A DNA stretch of 64,000 bases from Staphylotrichum longicolle (Eukaryota > Ascomycota > Sordariomycetes > Sordariales > Chaetomiaceae): NCBI GenBank assembly GCA_019096155.1, contig JAHCVI010000001.1:12673243-12737242 (forward strand). Reading direction: 5' to 3'. Of this stretch, positions 24,952-36,125 are shown piece after piece (the first letter of the stretch is position 1; every line of letters starts with the position of its first letter). The notes under the pieces are model-generated. The model made no database searches. It was not told the origin of the DNA and worked only from the letters and a program-made list of their open reading frames with translations. The translations under genes and the position numbers were made by a program.

Positions 24952-25559
24952 ATGGTGCGGGCGGGAAGAGCTACGGGGATATGTGGATGAGCGCTGTGCG
25001 ATATGACTGACTGACTGTATTAATTGCCACTCTGGGTGTTGATAGATGTACGAAGTAGGATGGACGCAACCAACCGGGACCGTCTTCTTGTATACATAAA
25101 AAGATACTAATCAATTCGAAATGAGAGATGACAATAGTCCATTGCCTCAGCTTTTCCTTTTCTTGGTATTGCCCTTGAGCCAAGGGCCCCTGTTCAGCGC
25201 CTTCGGCTTAGTCATTGGCTGGCCAGACCCCAATGGCCTGATCTGCGTTCAGCTGAAGCCCCGGCGAACTTTTACCAACCCCAGCACGCCAACTCAACCT
25301 CGACAGCATTGCTCGTCGCAGGTGTTTCCCGATTCTTTGTGCTTTTATTTTCGGTCTTTTACCTTGGACATACCGCCATGAGATACTAAATTTTGTTGAT
25401 CTTTCGTTGGTATTTGTGTGACATAACTCGGCGCGATTCTTTATGCTCCGAGGCAGCCCCTGAGCCCTGCATTTTCATTGGCGTTTGGCGGTTTAAGACA
25501 GTCGCCCAAGCGCCAGAACAACACCACCCAGATCAACAACCTGAGAAAGCTTTGAGACC
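24952..25559. other. Intergenic region between MAM33 and the LCCL gene
   Basis: Two plus-strand genes flank it. It holds the MAM33 3' end (AT-rich at 25015-25110) and the leader of the next gene. No gene or RNA feature found. Confidence 0.45.
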
Positions 25560-27320
25560 ATGGGCGGGAACAAAGCGGACGAGTACGGCGAACGGGGAGA
25601 CGAAGTCGTTGTCCGCCTCTCCGAGGCGGCCGACGAGGAGGCGCAGCTGCTGGACGGCGAGGACTATGAGCAGTTTGAGCTCGAAGATGCGTCCCGCCCG
25701 GGTCCGAGAGCCCATGAACCGTCACTCGAGAAACCACCAAGGTCAAGGGGGATTTGGGCACGGCACCGGACGCCCCGATGGCTCGCTTTCCTCCACGGGC
25801 CTGACCCTCCGAAGGCCCATTCCATCAACCCTTTGTTCCCCTCAGTCCAGGAATTGCCGATTAGGTGGCTTGAGAAGGCTCTCCCACGGCGATGGCAACG
25901 GGGTGTGTTGCTAGTCCTGTTTCTTTTCGCCTGGGCTGCTTCGCTTGCCACGCCCCTGATATGGAGCAAAGGAACGGCGAGGGACGCAACGGGGACGCCC
26001 ATCCGTCATATCGACTGCGTCGACACGCTCTGGAGGCGCAACAACGAGTGCGGCCTCGACGGCCTCGACTGCCGCCCCTTTTCCAACACCTCGTTTGCGT
26101 TTCGCTGCCCGGCCGACTGCGCCAGCGTCCGCGTCCTCAACCCGCACCACGTCGGCCCTCTGGACGTCAACTACCGCCCCTTGGTGGTCGGCGGTGGAGC
26201 AGGCGGACCCTACCGCGGCGACTCGTTCCTCTGCGGTGCCGCCATCCACGCGGGCGCCATCGACGACGCCACAGGCGGGTGCGGCGTTGTGACCCTGATC
26301 GGGGAGTACTACCAGTACTTCTCCTCCTCCCAGAACGGCATCGAGTCGATCCCCTTCGACTCCAAGTTCCCGCTCTCTTTCACCGTCACCGCCGACCCGA
26401 CCATCCAATGCACCGCCCCGGACCCGCGCTGGACCGTCTCGCTCCCGCTCTCCGTCCTCTTCACCGTTCTCCTCTCGGTCTTTACCACCTCCCCTGCCCT
26501 CCTCTTCTTCACCACCTTCCTCGGCATCTTCACGCACGTCGCCCTCATCTCGGACCCGCCCAACCTCTCCACCTCGTCCACCGCCGCCCTCCTCCCCTCT
26601 CTCATCTCCATCCTCACCGCCCGCCTCCTCCCGGCCCTCTTCACCGCCGCCATCCTCTACCTGACCTGCGTCCGCCGCGCCCTCCCGACCACCCCGCAAA
26701 CGACCCTGACCAAAACCCTCTTCTGGCTGCCCTTCTTCTGGCTCGGCGCCCTCTCCAACCGCACCATCGAGCCCTGGATCCCCATCACCCGCCTCACGCC
26801 GGGCGACCTCACCGCGCAGGGCCCCGCCGCCCTCGTCGCGCTCGCCCTCATCGCCGCCCTCGTCACCGCCCTCGCCACCCTCCAGGCGCGCACCCTCTAT
26901 CGCGAGGGCCGCCTGCCGGCCTACCTGGCGCTGTACGCCGCGCTCGGGATTGGGCTGGCCCTCCTCGCCGCGCTGCCCGGCCTGCACCTGCGGCTGCACC
27001 ACTACGTGCTCGCGCTGCTGCTCCTGCCCGGCACGGCGGCGCAGACGCGCCCGTCGCTGGCGTGCCAGGCGTTGCTGCTGGGGCTTTTCGTCAACGGCGT
27101 GGCGCGGTGGGGGTTCGACGCGCTGCTGCAGACGGGCGAGGCGCTGCGCGGGGACGGGCTGGTCGGGGACGGGCTCGTGCCGAGCGTGGTGGCGCCCATG
27201 GTGGAGAGGCTGCGCGGCGCCGAGGCGGGCGGGTGGCGGATCGGGCTGATGTGGCGCGGCTTCGAGGAGGCCGGGCAGAAGGGGGCCGAAGGGGTGGTGC
27301 AGGGATCAGCGTGCTGGTGA
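25560..27320 (+). CDS. LCCL-domain multi-pass membrane protein, 3' end shifted
   Basis: A 586-codon frame. Residues 1-110 are hydrophilic and acidic (cytoplasmic by prediction). A membrane segment lies at about 115-134 (VLLVLFLFAWAASLATPLIW). An LCCL domain at about 150-285 has Cys at CVDTLW, CGLDGLDC, RCPADC, LCGAAIHAG and GGCGVVTLIG. At least six further hydrophobic segments follow. Fungal members share this order; their role is unknown. The frame stops at 27318-27320, but residues typical of the family's C-terminus continue in another frame: ISVLVNDV at about 27305-27328, then a stop at 27338-27340, then EYFRYAFVTEGGKTLDYSEA ending at 27526. An intron does not explain this well, so one or more indels or base-calling errors are likely. 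The true gene probably ends at 27526. Confidence 0.85.
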   Translation: MGGNKADEYGERGDEVVVRLSEAADEEAQLLDGEDYEQFELEDASRPGPRAHEPSLEKPPRSRGIWARHRTPRWLAFLHGPDPPKAHSINPLFPSVQELPIRWLEKALPRRWQRGVLLVLFLFAWAASLATPLIWSKGTARDATGTPIRHIDCVDTLWRRNNECGLDGLDCRPFSNTSFAFRCPADCASVRVLNPHHVGPLDVNYRPLVVGGGAGGPYRGDSFLCGAAIHAGAIDDATGGCGVVTLIGEYYQYFSSSQNGIESIPFDSKFPLSFTVTADPTIQCTAPDPRWTVSLPLSVLFTVLLSVFTTSPALLFFTTFLGIFTHVALISDPPNLSTSSTAALLPSLISILTARLLPALFTAAILYLTCVRRALPTTPQTTLTKTLFWLPFFWLGALSNRTIEPWIPITRLTPGDLTAQGPAALVALALIAALVTALATLQARTLYREGRLPAYLALYAALGIGLALLAALPGLHLRLHHYVLALLLLPGTAAQTRPSLACQALLLGLFVNGVARWGFDALLQTGEALRGDGLVGDGLVPSVVAPMVERLRGAEAGGWRIGLMWRGFEEAGQKGAEGVVQGSACW

Positions 27321-27753
27321 ATGATGTGGGAGCGGTATAGGGCGTGGTTTACGGAGACGAGGTTGGAGAAGCAGTGTTTAGGTGGACGAGGAGGGCGGGA
27401 GAGGTGGTGGCGGATGAGTATTTTCGGTATGCGTTTGTGACGGAGGGGGGGAAGACGTTGGATTACAGCGAGGCGGGGACGTGGTATGTGAACGGGAGCT
27501 GGAGTCAGGGCGCGGGGTATTGGTGATTTTTGGCATCTGTTATGCTCGTTTGCTTTTTCTGTGGGAGTATTTGGATGTACATCAGTGTGGTTAGAGGTTC
27601 GTTGGAAGTGGCCGAGTGGCCGTGGCCTATCCTCCACACCTCCCCTTGCACGTTGATGTGTTTCGTGTTTGACAAGCGCTAGACTCTCGGTCGAGCAGAT
27701 CAACGGAGATGCGACTTTGATGGGTTTTGAAACACACTCCAAGATTTGTTACA

Positions 27754-29058
27754 CTACAATCTAATGTTCAGCATCGCCTCCCGGTCGATCCCCAGCCCAG
27801 TCCACCCTTTCCAGTGGCCCACCAGCTTCCAGGCTGCGTGGATGTAGAGCCTTCCATGGGCAGCACTGTATGCCTTAGACAGCTCCCTCAAGCTCCGCAG
27901 CTCCCTCAGGAACTCCAGTTTGCCATATGTGCCCTCCACCGTGCCCTGGCGTTTCGCTTTCTTGTAAATCGTCTCCCAGCCCCTGTTCTCCTCCGCCAAG
28001 TCTTTAGACGCCAACAATCTACCATCAACAACCGGCCGTAGTTGAGTAATGTATGTGAGCATGATGAGCAGAAACAGCCCTCGGACGAAAAGCACCTTGT
28101 GGCTCTCCTCCACGACCCAACTCTCAAGGATCACGCGCGTGCTGTTTACGCAAGCTGGCAGACGGCTGAGGTAGAGATCAAACGCGACCTGGTCCGGCTT
28201 GTGGGTCGCCGTTGAGAGTAGAACCGACAAAGCCGATAACTGCTGCAGGAGGAGAGGGATATTGCTCATGTCGAGACACCGGATATATTCAGGGATGGCT
28301 GCTCTGGCGTTGGGATTGGAAAAGACGTGCGCAACTCCGTGGAAACCCGGCCCAGCTCTCATGACCCCGCTGAAGCGTCCATCGTAACCGACCCGGCCAA
28401 TGAGATCCTCAGGTGACAGGTATTCGCCTGGCGGCAACTCGAGTTGGGGGTGTGTCAGCAGCTCGCTCATGGGCTCCATCCAGTCTACGGCAGACAGGGT
28501 GAGAGACTCCATCACCATGATGGTTGCTCTCAGTTCGATGCCATCACTAAGGAGGGTTAAAGGCCGGCCGACGCCTGCAAAGAGGCCGCATATCAAGGGA
28601 TTGTCGCCTGCAAAGAAGTGGTATATCGCAAGTGCCTTGGAGTTGCCCGCGAACCTGCCGTTCTCCATGCTAAAGTAGGTCATGAATGCCCGCTGAAACC
28701 TGGAAGATGTTAGGTAAAGCTCGGGGAATGCCACACTTGGAGTGCCGTACCTGCCATCGCCTAGAAATCGTGACTTGGCCTCCTCATCCGAAATGCTCCT
28801 TGGTGACGGCTCCCACGGGGCGAGATCGCCCTTCATCTTGTCGTAGGTGGCTTGAAGGCGGTCTGGGGTCTCCTCAAGGAGAACCAAGGTCGCCAGGGCC
28901 TAAGCATTGTTAGCCTTGGAGCAGTGGCAACTGAACTGTCTCAGACTTACAGTGGGGAACTCATTATGGCGGCCGTCGGGCTGGACCAAGGCATGCTGTA
29001 CATGTGTTTTGGCCAGGAGGCTGTCGAAGACGGCCCGTGAACCTTGTTTGGTCATCAT
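27754..29058 (-). CDS. Questin oxidase-like protein (DUF4243)
   Basis: Member of the family of GedK (questin oxidase) and AflY, which carry out Baeyer-Villiger-type ring cleavage in fungal polyketide pathways. No polyketide synthase lies nearby, so its substrate is unknown. Exons 29058-28951, 28899-28751 and 28699-27754 join in phase to about 400 residues. Family blocks include GRHNEFPT near the start, RFQRAFMTYFSMEN, YHFFAGDNPLICGLFAG, GFHGVAHVF and WVVEESHKVLFVRGLF. The second intron (28750-28700) is 51 nt, a multiple of three without a stop, so an ab initio caller may read through it; CTAAC and TTCCAG mark its 3' end. The start is uncertain: family members have about 20-30 more N-terminal residues, and a fitting stretch (VKLILPNDDLGLARG, about 29396-29352) exists upstream but has no ATG. 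Confidence 0.8.
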
Positions 29059-31430
29059 AGCGCTAGAAAGTCTTGCTGACGTCCAGGTTGGCGGATGATT
29101 AGAAAGAGTCCGCTAGTGATCAGCTTTATACGACAGCTAGCATCTCAATGGTCTCCTTTCCCGTCAGGGGGTCCAGCCAAGGCTGCCCCAAGTCTCCACC
29201 GGACCATGAAGTCCATTCATCGCTAGACGGATCCTGATGTCAGAGCAGAGAGGCTGAAAGCGAACGAGGCATATCCAGTCGACGCGAGAGGCTTCCACCG
29301 GTGGCGATCCCGGCAACCGGCGGAGCATCCGGTATCCGGAGATGGCCATGGTGCCTCGGGCAAGACCGAGATCGTCATTGGGCAGTATTAGCTTGACCGG
29401 TCTGGCGAGGAGATTGTAGAGTCAAGGCGGCAGCTGAGCAGCGGGAGCTGCCGAGATGGGAGGATCGCGGGAAGGGCGTAACCACAGGCTCGAGAAGCTG
29501 AGTGGACGGCCGGATGGATGGAGGTTGGGGCCGGGAGTGTGAAGGTCGAAGGGGAAGGGATATCCCAAGATAGCTGCAATGGGTTTTGCCATGGCCGCCA
29601 CCGAGGAGTGGGTGCTCTCCTTCACTTGTTGGACTCGAGGTGCTTCTTGCATGTCACATCAAAGTCACAGCCGCGATCCCCGGGATTTCCGATGTTGACG
29701 GGCCAAGCTGGCGGGATGAGGCCTGAGCGGAGTCAGAGACCCGGATTGGTTCTCGCGGCAGCCAAGGCTGAAGAAAGAAGCATCGTCAACACATGCAGAC
29801 GCCTCGAGCCAACGGGGTGCAGGCACAGACATCGGACGGCCTCCACCAGGCTTAAAACAGGAACGAGAGTTAGGGCGGCAGCTCCTGCTTCCGAATCTGG
29901 CGTGTACTTTGGAGTGACACAAGTGCGTCAGGCAAGACAGTCAGCGCCTGCCCGGATTTCCTGGGGTTGGTGTTCTGCATTGCTTGATGGAAGGAGCTTG
30001 AATCACTTCCAAGGTAGGTTGTTTGTCAGGTGGGAAGGTGCGTAGTCAGCAAACAGTCAACTGCAGGTGCCTGCAGGCAGGGCCTCGAACTCCACTTTTG
30101 GCCTGCATCAACACAAAACTGAGGGTGCTCGCAGTCCAAGTTTGGGCAAACTATTTCCCTCAGTAATCTTTCGTCAGTGATGAGGAATCACATACGAAGT
30201 GGCAGCAGACAAACGACGCAGACCTCAGCAATTGTTGGTATGGCGGCCATCACCACACACATCGCGACTCCAATTACTGCGTCCTCTTCCTACCTTTCCT
30301 TGCTTCCTTGCTTAGATGATTTCTAATCGGCTTCAATGGACCGTGCATCTGATTTGACGACGGCTCCGGGAGTCGGAAAAACAGAACTGAACTATTCTTA
30401 GGAACATGGAATTGAGACAATCCCTTTGGTTCCTCCTCGCAGAGCCTCCACGACTCCAAGTCGCAGTTGAACCCCCAAATCCTATCCATCCATATTGAGC
30501 GCCTCTTACTTTTTAGCCCCGTGCTTGGTTGTGATCGCACGGTCCCAACTCTGCGCGATGCTTGTCCGATGCTGCAGTTCCCCATCCCTTCGGGTCACAC
30601 CGCCGGCGTCGCCACACGGTACCGGCAGCTGTCTTGGATATGCTGGCTCCTAACAGCGTCGGCTCGCGAGATTGCGCAGCTGGCAGCTCTGTGCGCCCTC
30701 ACAGCCACAGCCATCTTGTCTCATGTTCACCATGTTCAGCTGCGGCCGTCATATATCTGAGGGCTCCTGCCGCGGGCCGAGCCCCTGGCCACGTTGATGG
30801 CCCTCACCGTTCGCTGCCCGCCAACCTCTCCGTCATTTGTGGCTTGGTGAGACATTTGATGTGAGACACACTTGGCTCGTTGCAGAGTTAACGTTGCTTC
30901 CTCGGGACCCCAGCTCAACAATTCCCATCGGTCCAGGAATGCCTTGGAATATCCCATCCGCGGCTGGCCCCAAGTCACGGACTCGATACGGCTCAGGGGC
31001 TGCGGCAAACGACCTACTCCGGAGCAGAGAAGATTGAGAGACGAGCTGTGTTGAGGGAGGGAGGCAAACAAAGATTACCTCTGGGACCCTGGGAACTCGC
31101 ACACCGCTCGTGCTACAGTGGCATACACTGTACTCCTCTTTGCACGGTTAGGTTGGACTTGGGGAATGCGCTTCGGACCGGAACCTATCCGGCAACACGC
31201 TCCATTGCAATCGCTGAACACAGAGTTGGGTCGTAGTGTCATGGCAGTCACCTTGGATCCCCTTAATTTCCATGCTGCGAGTGTTGCTGATGAGATGGCA
31301 CTTAACTCTGCGCCCGCAGGCCGGACCCTCCTTTGGACTCTTTTCCTCCCCACGCCTCAAAGCAGTCGCAGCAGCTTCATCATCCGTACAAGAAATTTGT
31401 TTACTAGAACACTGCCTTGAACATCGAAGC
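29059..31430. other. 2.4-kb intergenic region
   Basis: A divergent region between the questin oxidase-like gene and the surface-protein gene. At about 29396-29352 on the minus strand a short frame resembles the missing N-terminus of the questin oxidase-like protein, but it lacks a start codon. Other frames are Arg/Pro/Ser-rich chance ORFs. No repeat or RNA gene seen. Confidence 0.45.
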
Positions 31431-32453
31431 ATGCGCATTCCTCGCTGTCTGATCCTGGTGTTCGCCAGCTCGCCGACCTTCGTCAGTGGTGAAGATGGCC
31501 CCTTCTTTGGCCGCAGACCCTTAACCATGGCGGAGAGCAAGCCCCCAGGGATCCCAGATTTGTCTGGTATGGAGATTGGAGGATCTCAGGAACGAGGGCC
31601 GTATTGCTGAGAACTCACAGAGAAATACGCAGCCCCCGGGCCGCAATGCGACACCTGGGTCGGCATCGAGAAGACTTTTATGGCAAAACGTAACCAAGTC
31701 TCCCCCGACGATGTTACAGGTGAGCTGCCCTCACCCCATCTGCTCTATAGTTTACTAACATCCCCAGTGACCGAAACCCTTACCCGCTCCATTTGCGCGA
31801 CGGCGACAAATAGCCTCCCATGTTATCCCTGCATCATGAGCACGCTGCCATCGCCAGACACAGCCCTGACGGTGACAGTGGTAAGAAACCACACACAGAA
31901 GACATTCCACTAGCGCCCCCCACTGACAAGAGCCCCCTTCCAGACCTCCTGCGCCGCTGCCACCGAAGAGACCGTCACTGTCACCATCCAGTTCTGCAGC
32001 ACCTGCGCCCCATCGGTCTACACCGGTACCGTCCCTGGCTACACCCCCGGCGGCCCCTGCCACGGATGCACCCCCTATGCCACCGTCAGCGGCTCGCCGT
32101 CGTCATGCACAGAAACCGACTCGGCCGGCGTGGCGGAAACCACGACCACGACAACGGCTACGTCGACCAGCACCGTCAGCGGGTCCGATTGCGACGACGC
32201 CACGGATACTGGCACCGGCACCAGCGCCAGTACGCCGCCAGGGAACCCGGGGCTGCCCGCGTCTACTGCTAGTACTACCGCTCCGAGTACTGGTACAGGC
32301 ACGGGTACGACGGCAGCGACGCATACGTCGAGTAAACCTGCTACGGCGGCGCCTCCGGTTGTCACCGCAGGAGGCGTCCGGAAGGGGGTTGTTGACGCTG
32401 CGGGGCTGGTGATGGGGTTGGCGGTTGTGGGTGTTGTTCGCTTGGGGATGTAA
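31431..32453 (+). CDS. Ser/Thr-rich secreted protein, possibly GPI-anchored
   Basis: Exons 31431-31566, 31621-31719, 31768-31880 and 31944-32453 join in phase to about 285 residues. The N-terminus is a short signal-like segment (MRIPRCLILVFASSPTFVSG). A middle domain has about ten cysteines (CDTW, RSICATATNSLPCYPCIM, TSCAAATEE, FCSTCAPS, GPCHGC, SSCTET). A Thr/Ser-rich stalk of about 80 residues follows, and a hydrophobic C-terminal tail (VVDAAGLVMGLAVVGVVRLG) could be a GPI signal or a membrane anchor. Three introns with good GT..AG sites were needed to join the cysteine-rich part to the signal segment; no single frame shows it. Function unknown; cell-wall or surface protein by composition. 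Confidence 0.72.
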
Positions 32454-32777
32454 TGCTTTGCGAGTGGTCGTTTCTCGGGTTGATCGCTTGTTTCGGGGGG
32501 TTGGAATACATTCAGTGCTCTGAGAGCAGTATTTTAGTCACGACCACTTCCTTTCATTCCTCTTTAATGACAACTGATGCAAGGTGGTGTGGTTCCGCTG
32601 CATGGCGTTCCACTGATGTGGCTCATATGTACAGGTTCCAGTTTCCTTGACGTGTTGTGTCGCTGGAATGTTAGATGATCGGAACTCCCACGCAAGTTTC
32701 AAATCAAATGGGGAGCATCCAGCAGTCAATCCACGCCAGCCCATGATACCCAACGAGACGCTCCGCCATCCACCAAC
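32454..32777. other. Convergent 3' region
   Basis: A 324-bp stretch between two tail-to-tail genes. It is AT-richer than its flanks and holds only the 3' ends of both transcripts. Confidence 0.5.
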
Positions 32778-33826
32778 CTACAACTTCGCCTTCTCCTGCC
32801 CCTGCCCCTGCCCTTCCCACCTCCCAAACCCGCCCCCAATCGCCTCCGCGATCGCATCCACGCTCCTCAGCAACCACTCGCACCCCTCATCCCCGGCCAA
32901 CCTCTCCACCCCGTCCGCCTCCGCCTCCGCCTCCCCTCCCTCCAACCCTTCAAACTCGCCCCTCTGCGTCCCCTGCTCCACTCCCTTCCGTAGCCCAAAC
33001 ACGTGCGACAGCACCTGCGGCCCGACGCCCGTCTGCGCCCGCAGGCACGCCACGGCCACCACGCTCGTCAGGTTCCGCCCGACTGTGCCCAGGCCGTCCC
33101 TCCCGTGCTCCGCGGGGTCCGCCAGCAGCGGGCCGTAGTGGCTGGCGAGGATGTGCACGGGCAGGTCCGGGTGGCTCTCGGCGAGCTTGGCCTCGAGCTT
33201 GTCGTCGAAGGGCGTGTAGATGCTGCGCCAGAGGTCGCGGCCGCGGGCGGCGACGTCGGCGACGTTGGAGCGGTCCACGGCGCGGGACGGGGTCGTGGCC
33301 AGGTCGGCGGCCCAAGGGTGGTGGGCGACGCCGGCCTTGAAGGCGCCGAGGCTGTTGATGGTGCGCGGGATGCCGTTGAAGGAGATGCACTTGAGGCCGA
33401 CCTCGCGGATCAGTTCGGCGGTGGCGAGCGGGCTGAGGCTGGTGTGCGCGGGCGCGAGGTCGTGGAGGACGAGGAGGGAGGCGGGGGAGTTGAGGGTGAA
33501 TGTCGCTGCCGCCTGCGAGGGGCCAGGGAGGTTAGTGAGATGGTTTTGGGTGAGAGAAAGGGGTGTGGTTGAGGGTGCAAACTGACCGACAGCGTCACCC
33601 ACGGACGGTCGCCGTACTTGCGCTCGCGGGCCTCGTGCGCGATGCGGGTGTAGACATCACGGATGTGGCGCGGGGCCGGTGCTTGGCCAGGCCGGGCAAA
33701 GGGCGCGTTGATGAGCGCCTTGAGCGACGGCGCGAGCTTCGACATGTCTTGTGCGCCTTGCTTCGGCTTCTTCTCCTTCTTCACGTCGTTCAGGGTCCCC
33801 TTCTTCCTCGCGAGCGGCGCTGACAT
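32778..33826 (-). CDS. AhpD-like (carboxymuconolactone decarboxylase-like) protein
   Basis: Exons 33826-33587 and 33512-32778 join in phase to about 324 residues. It begins MSAPLARKKGTLNDVKKEKK, a basic start, followed by a helical all-alpha pattern. The block LKCISFNGIPRTINSLGAF resembles the helix that carries the peroxidatic site in AhpD-type proteins, but no CxxC pair is visible there, so redox activity is doubtful. Later HILASHYGPLLADP and NLTSVVAVACLRAQTGVGPQ are conserved-looking helices. The C-terminal 60 residues are Glu/Gly-rich. It lacks a clear mitochondrial presequence. The family assignment is from remembered similarity to fungal AhpD-like proteins and is moderate; the gene model itself is solid. 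Confidence 0.62.
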
Positions 33827-34671
33827 ATCAAGCACAGGCCGCGGACAATGCAAACAACCTAATATCCAATTAAGCCAATCGATGCCACAGCCGCACCGGG
33901 TGCCAGATCTGGTCTGTTCCGTTTCAATTGGTCTGCTGCGTGTTTGCACGGTCGCATCACGGCTTCGATTCAGATCCCAGATCGCCCGGCAGGTGGGAAA
34001 CCCCTGTAAGTGCCCCTGTCACATTCACCCCCCCCGCCCGTTCGCGGTGGGTAAAGACCCCCGACCGAGGCTTGCGGGTCTGGGCACCGGCAGCCAGAAA
34101 TTCAGCCGAGACCCCACCCCTCCACATTGGAGACAGGGCTGAGAGTTGAGATTGGGGTTGTCTGTTTGATCACTCAGCGATGACTCGAGCCCGCAACGTG
34201 ACGGGGCAAGATAGACCAAGTCCTTCAGGGCGGGCCTTGAAAGTGTGTAATAAACGCAAGTCGGGGGTGTGCTCTGCGATGTCCCATAGTCGCAGTCAAC
34301 CAGGGTCTCGGTGGTGCGAGGGACGCATGTAAGCCAGAGATTCTCGAGGTGTGTGGCCGTGATGGTTGGATGCAACTGGGAGCGGTTATGCCGGCCCGCG
34401 CCGTTGGGACCCTGTACACGTGTCGGAGGTATTCTGTGCTTGGGTCGCCGTGGGAGAAGCTGGGGGTCGCAGATCAAGGAGCGATTCCACGCTTTGACAA
34501 GGGCACCTGATCTGGCAGGTGTCTGTAGGACTGGCTTTGGTGCAATATATCTCCGACGTGGGCGCATATGTATTGTACCTCATAGTCCCTTTGGGAGTTG
34601 GACAGTAGCGAGAAGACCATACCGACCGATACTAACGTGCTGTTTTCTGAACGCTTGGCCGGAGCGGAGCA
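33827..34671. promoter_or_regulatory. Divergent promoter region (AhpD-like / dicarboxylate carrier)
   Basis: 845 bp between two start codons pointing away from each other. It includes a C-run at about 34024-34034. No gene seen; minus frames here are not coding-like. Confidence 0.4.
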
Positions 34672-36113
34672 ATGGCCGGGCAGAAGGGAACCAGACAGCC
34701 GTTTTGGCTCGGGTGAGTGCTTGTCCTGTTGAGTTACCATCTTGGTATGGGACGCTAATCTCGGCCGTCATGGCAACCACCCAACAGCGGAGCTGCAGCG
34801 TCCATGGCAGTGTGCTTCAGTAGGTCAACAGCCAATCGTCAACTCGATGTGATATGTCCCTAACATACCTGCCCAGCCCATCCCCTAGACCTGACAAAAT
34901 AGTATGGACCCGGGCTCTCTTCTCTGCATACCGGGGCTGTACACTGATGATGCGTGGTCACGGTGTAGCCGAATGCAGGTCCTCCAGACACGTGCCCCCA
35001 TGCTGTCGACGCTTTACAAGTTTGCCATCCGTGATGGTCAGTTTGACCAAACTAGGCATAACCCCGTTTCAACTCCCAGCTGATTATTCCGCCTCAATAC
35101 AGGAATTCCTTCCCTCTGGTCAGGCTTGTCCGCGTCGATCCTCCGGCAGTCCACATACTCGACTGCCCGTTTCGGCCTGTACAGCATTCTGTCGCAGCAA
35201 CTGCAGCAGAGATCGGGAACCTCCAAGCTCAGTGCTGCATCCACCGTTGCTTGCGCTGGTGTCGCGGGCGGTTTGGCGGGCATGGTTGGGAATCCGACAG
35301 AGGTGAGCAAGCCCCCAAGAAAGATCGAGCCCCTGAACCCCTGAACCCCTGAACCCCTGACGCGACTGGCAGGTCATCCTCGTCCGCATGTGCGCCGATG
35401 CCGCCAAGCCGAGCGCAGAGCGCTTCCGCTACACGGACGCCGTGACCGGGTTGTATCGTATCGGCAAGGAGGAGGGTATTAGAGTGTTTGGGAGGGGGCT
35501 GTCTGCGAATATTGTTAGGAGCGTGCTCATGAGTAAGACTTCTCATTTCCCCAAGTGGTCTGAGTAGGAGGACTGACTGTGATGTCAAGACGTGTCTCAA
35601 ATCGCCCCGTAAGTGCAACTCCTCGGGCGTGGATTCTTGGGAAAAGAAACAAACATAACTCAACGTGCCCCCAGATACGCCGCGGCGAAGAGAGTTATTC
35701 TCTCGCGTACGCAACTCGAAGACGATATTCGCACACATGCGCTTGCCTCCCTTTTCGCCGGGACTGTGGCGACCACAGCCTGCGCTCCCGCTGATGTTCT
35801 CAAGAGCAGAATTCAGAGTGCTGCCAAGGGTTCTAGTGTAAGAGGCTTGTTTCGCTTGGTGTATCTGCGAGATCTGACTCGATCCCAGGTCATGCAAGTC
35901 GTCAGAGAGGGCCTTGCCCGTGAAGGGCCAGGGTTCCTTATGAAGGGCTGGACACCTGCTTGGTTGAGATTGACGTAGGTTGTCTAGAGTCCCGGGTTCA
36001 TGATGTCGACTGACCATGGCAGGCCACACACCGTCTTGACATTTGTGATTATGGAGAAGCTGCAGGAGCTGGTCAACATGACCGCCTCGGCACCAGCGCG
36101 TGCAACAGTCTGA
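34672..36113 (+). CDS. DIC1: Mitochondrial dicarboxylate carrier
   Basis: Inner-membrane carrier that exchanges malate or succinate for phosphate in known members. Ten exons (34672-34712, 34788-34819, 34877-34901, 34969-35036, 35103-35302, 35373-35532, 35590-35608, 35675-35837, 35889-35974, 36023-36113) join in phase at every junction to about 294 residues. The three carrier signatures are present: FTHPLDLTKYRMQ (spread over exons 2-4), NPTEVILVRM and APADVLKSRIQ. Six membrane helices are expected. FWLGGAAASMAVCF forms helix 1. Exons of 25, 19, 32 and 41 nt make this gene easy to miss. The stop codon is only 12 bp from the stop of the convergent regulator gene. Confidence 0.92.
35330..35361 (+). 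repeat. Four tandem copies of an 8-bp unit in an intron
   Basis: CCCCTGAA occurs three times in a row, followed by CCCCTGAC. The array fills the middle of DIC1 intron 5 (35303-35372) just before the acceptor. Simple slippage repeat; a length marker at most. Confidence 0.85.
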
Positions 36114-36125
36114 ACCTTGGTTGTA

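Noticed and set aside
25892..27340. 482-codon Arg/Pro-rich frame and 363-codon minus frame over the LCCL gene
   Set aside because: Shadows of biased codons; only the last few codons of the first matter, as evidence for the C-terminal frame shift.
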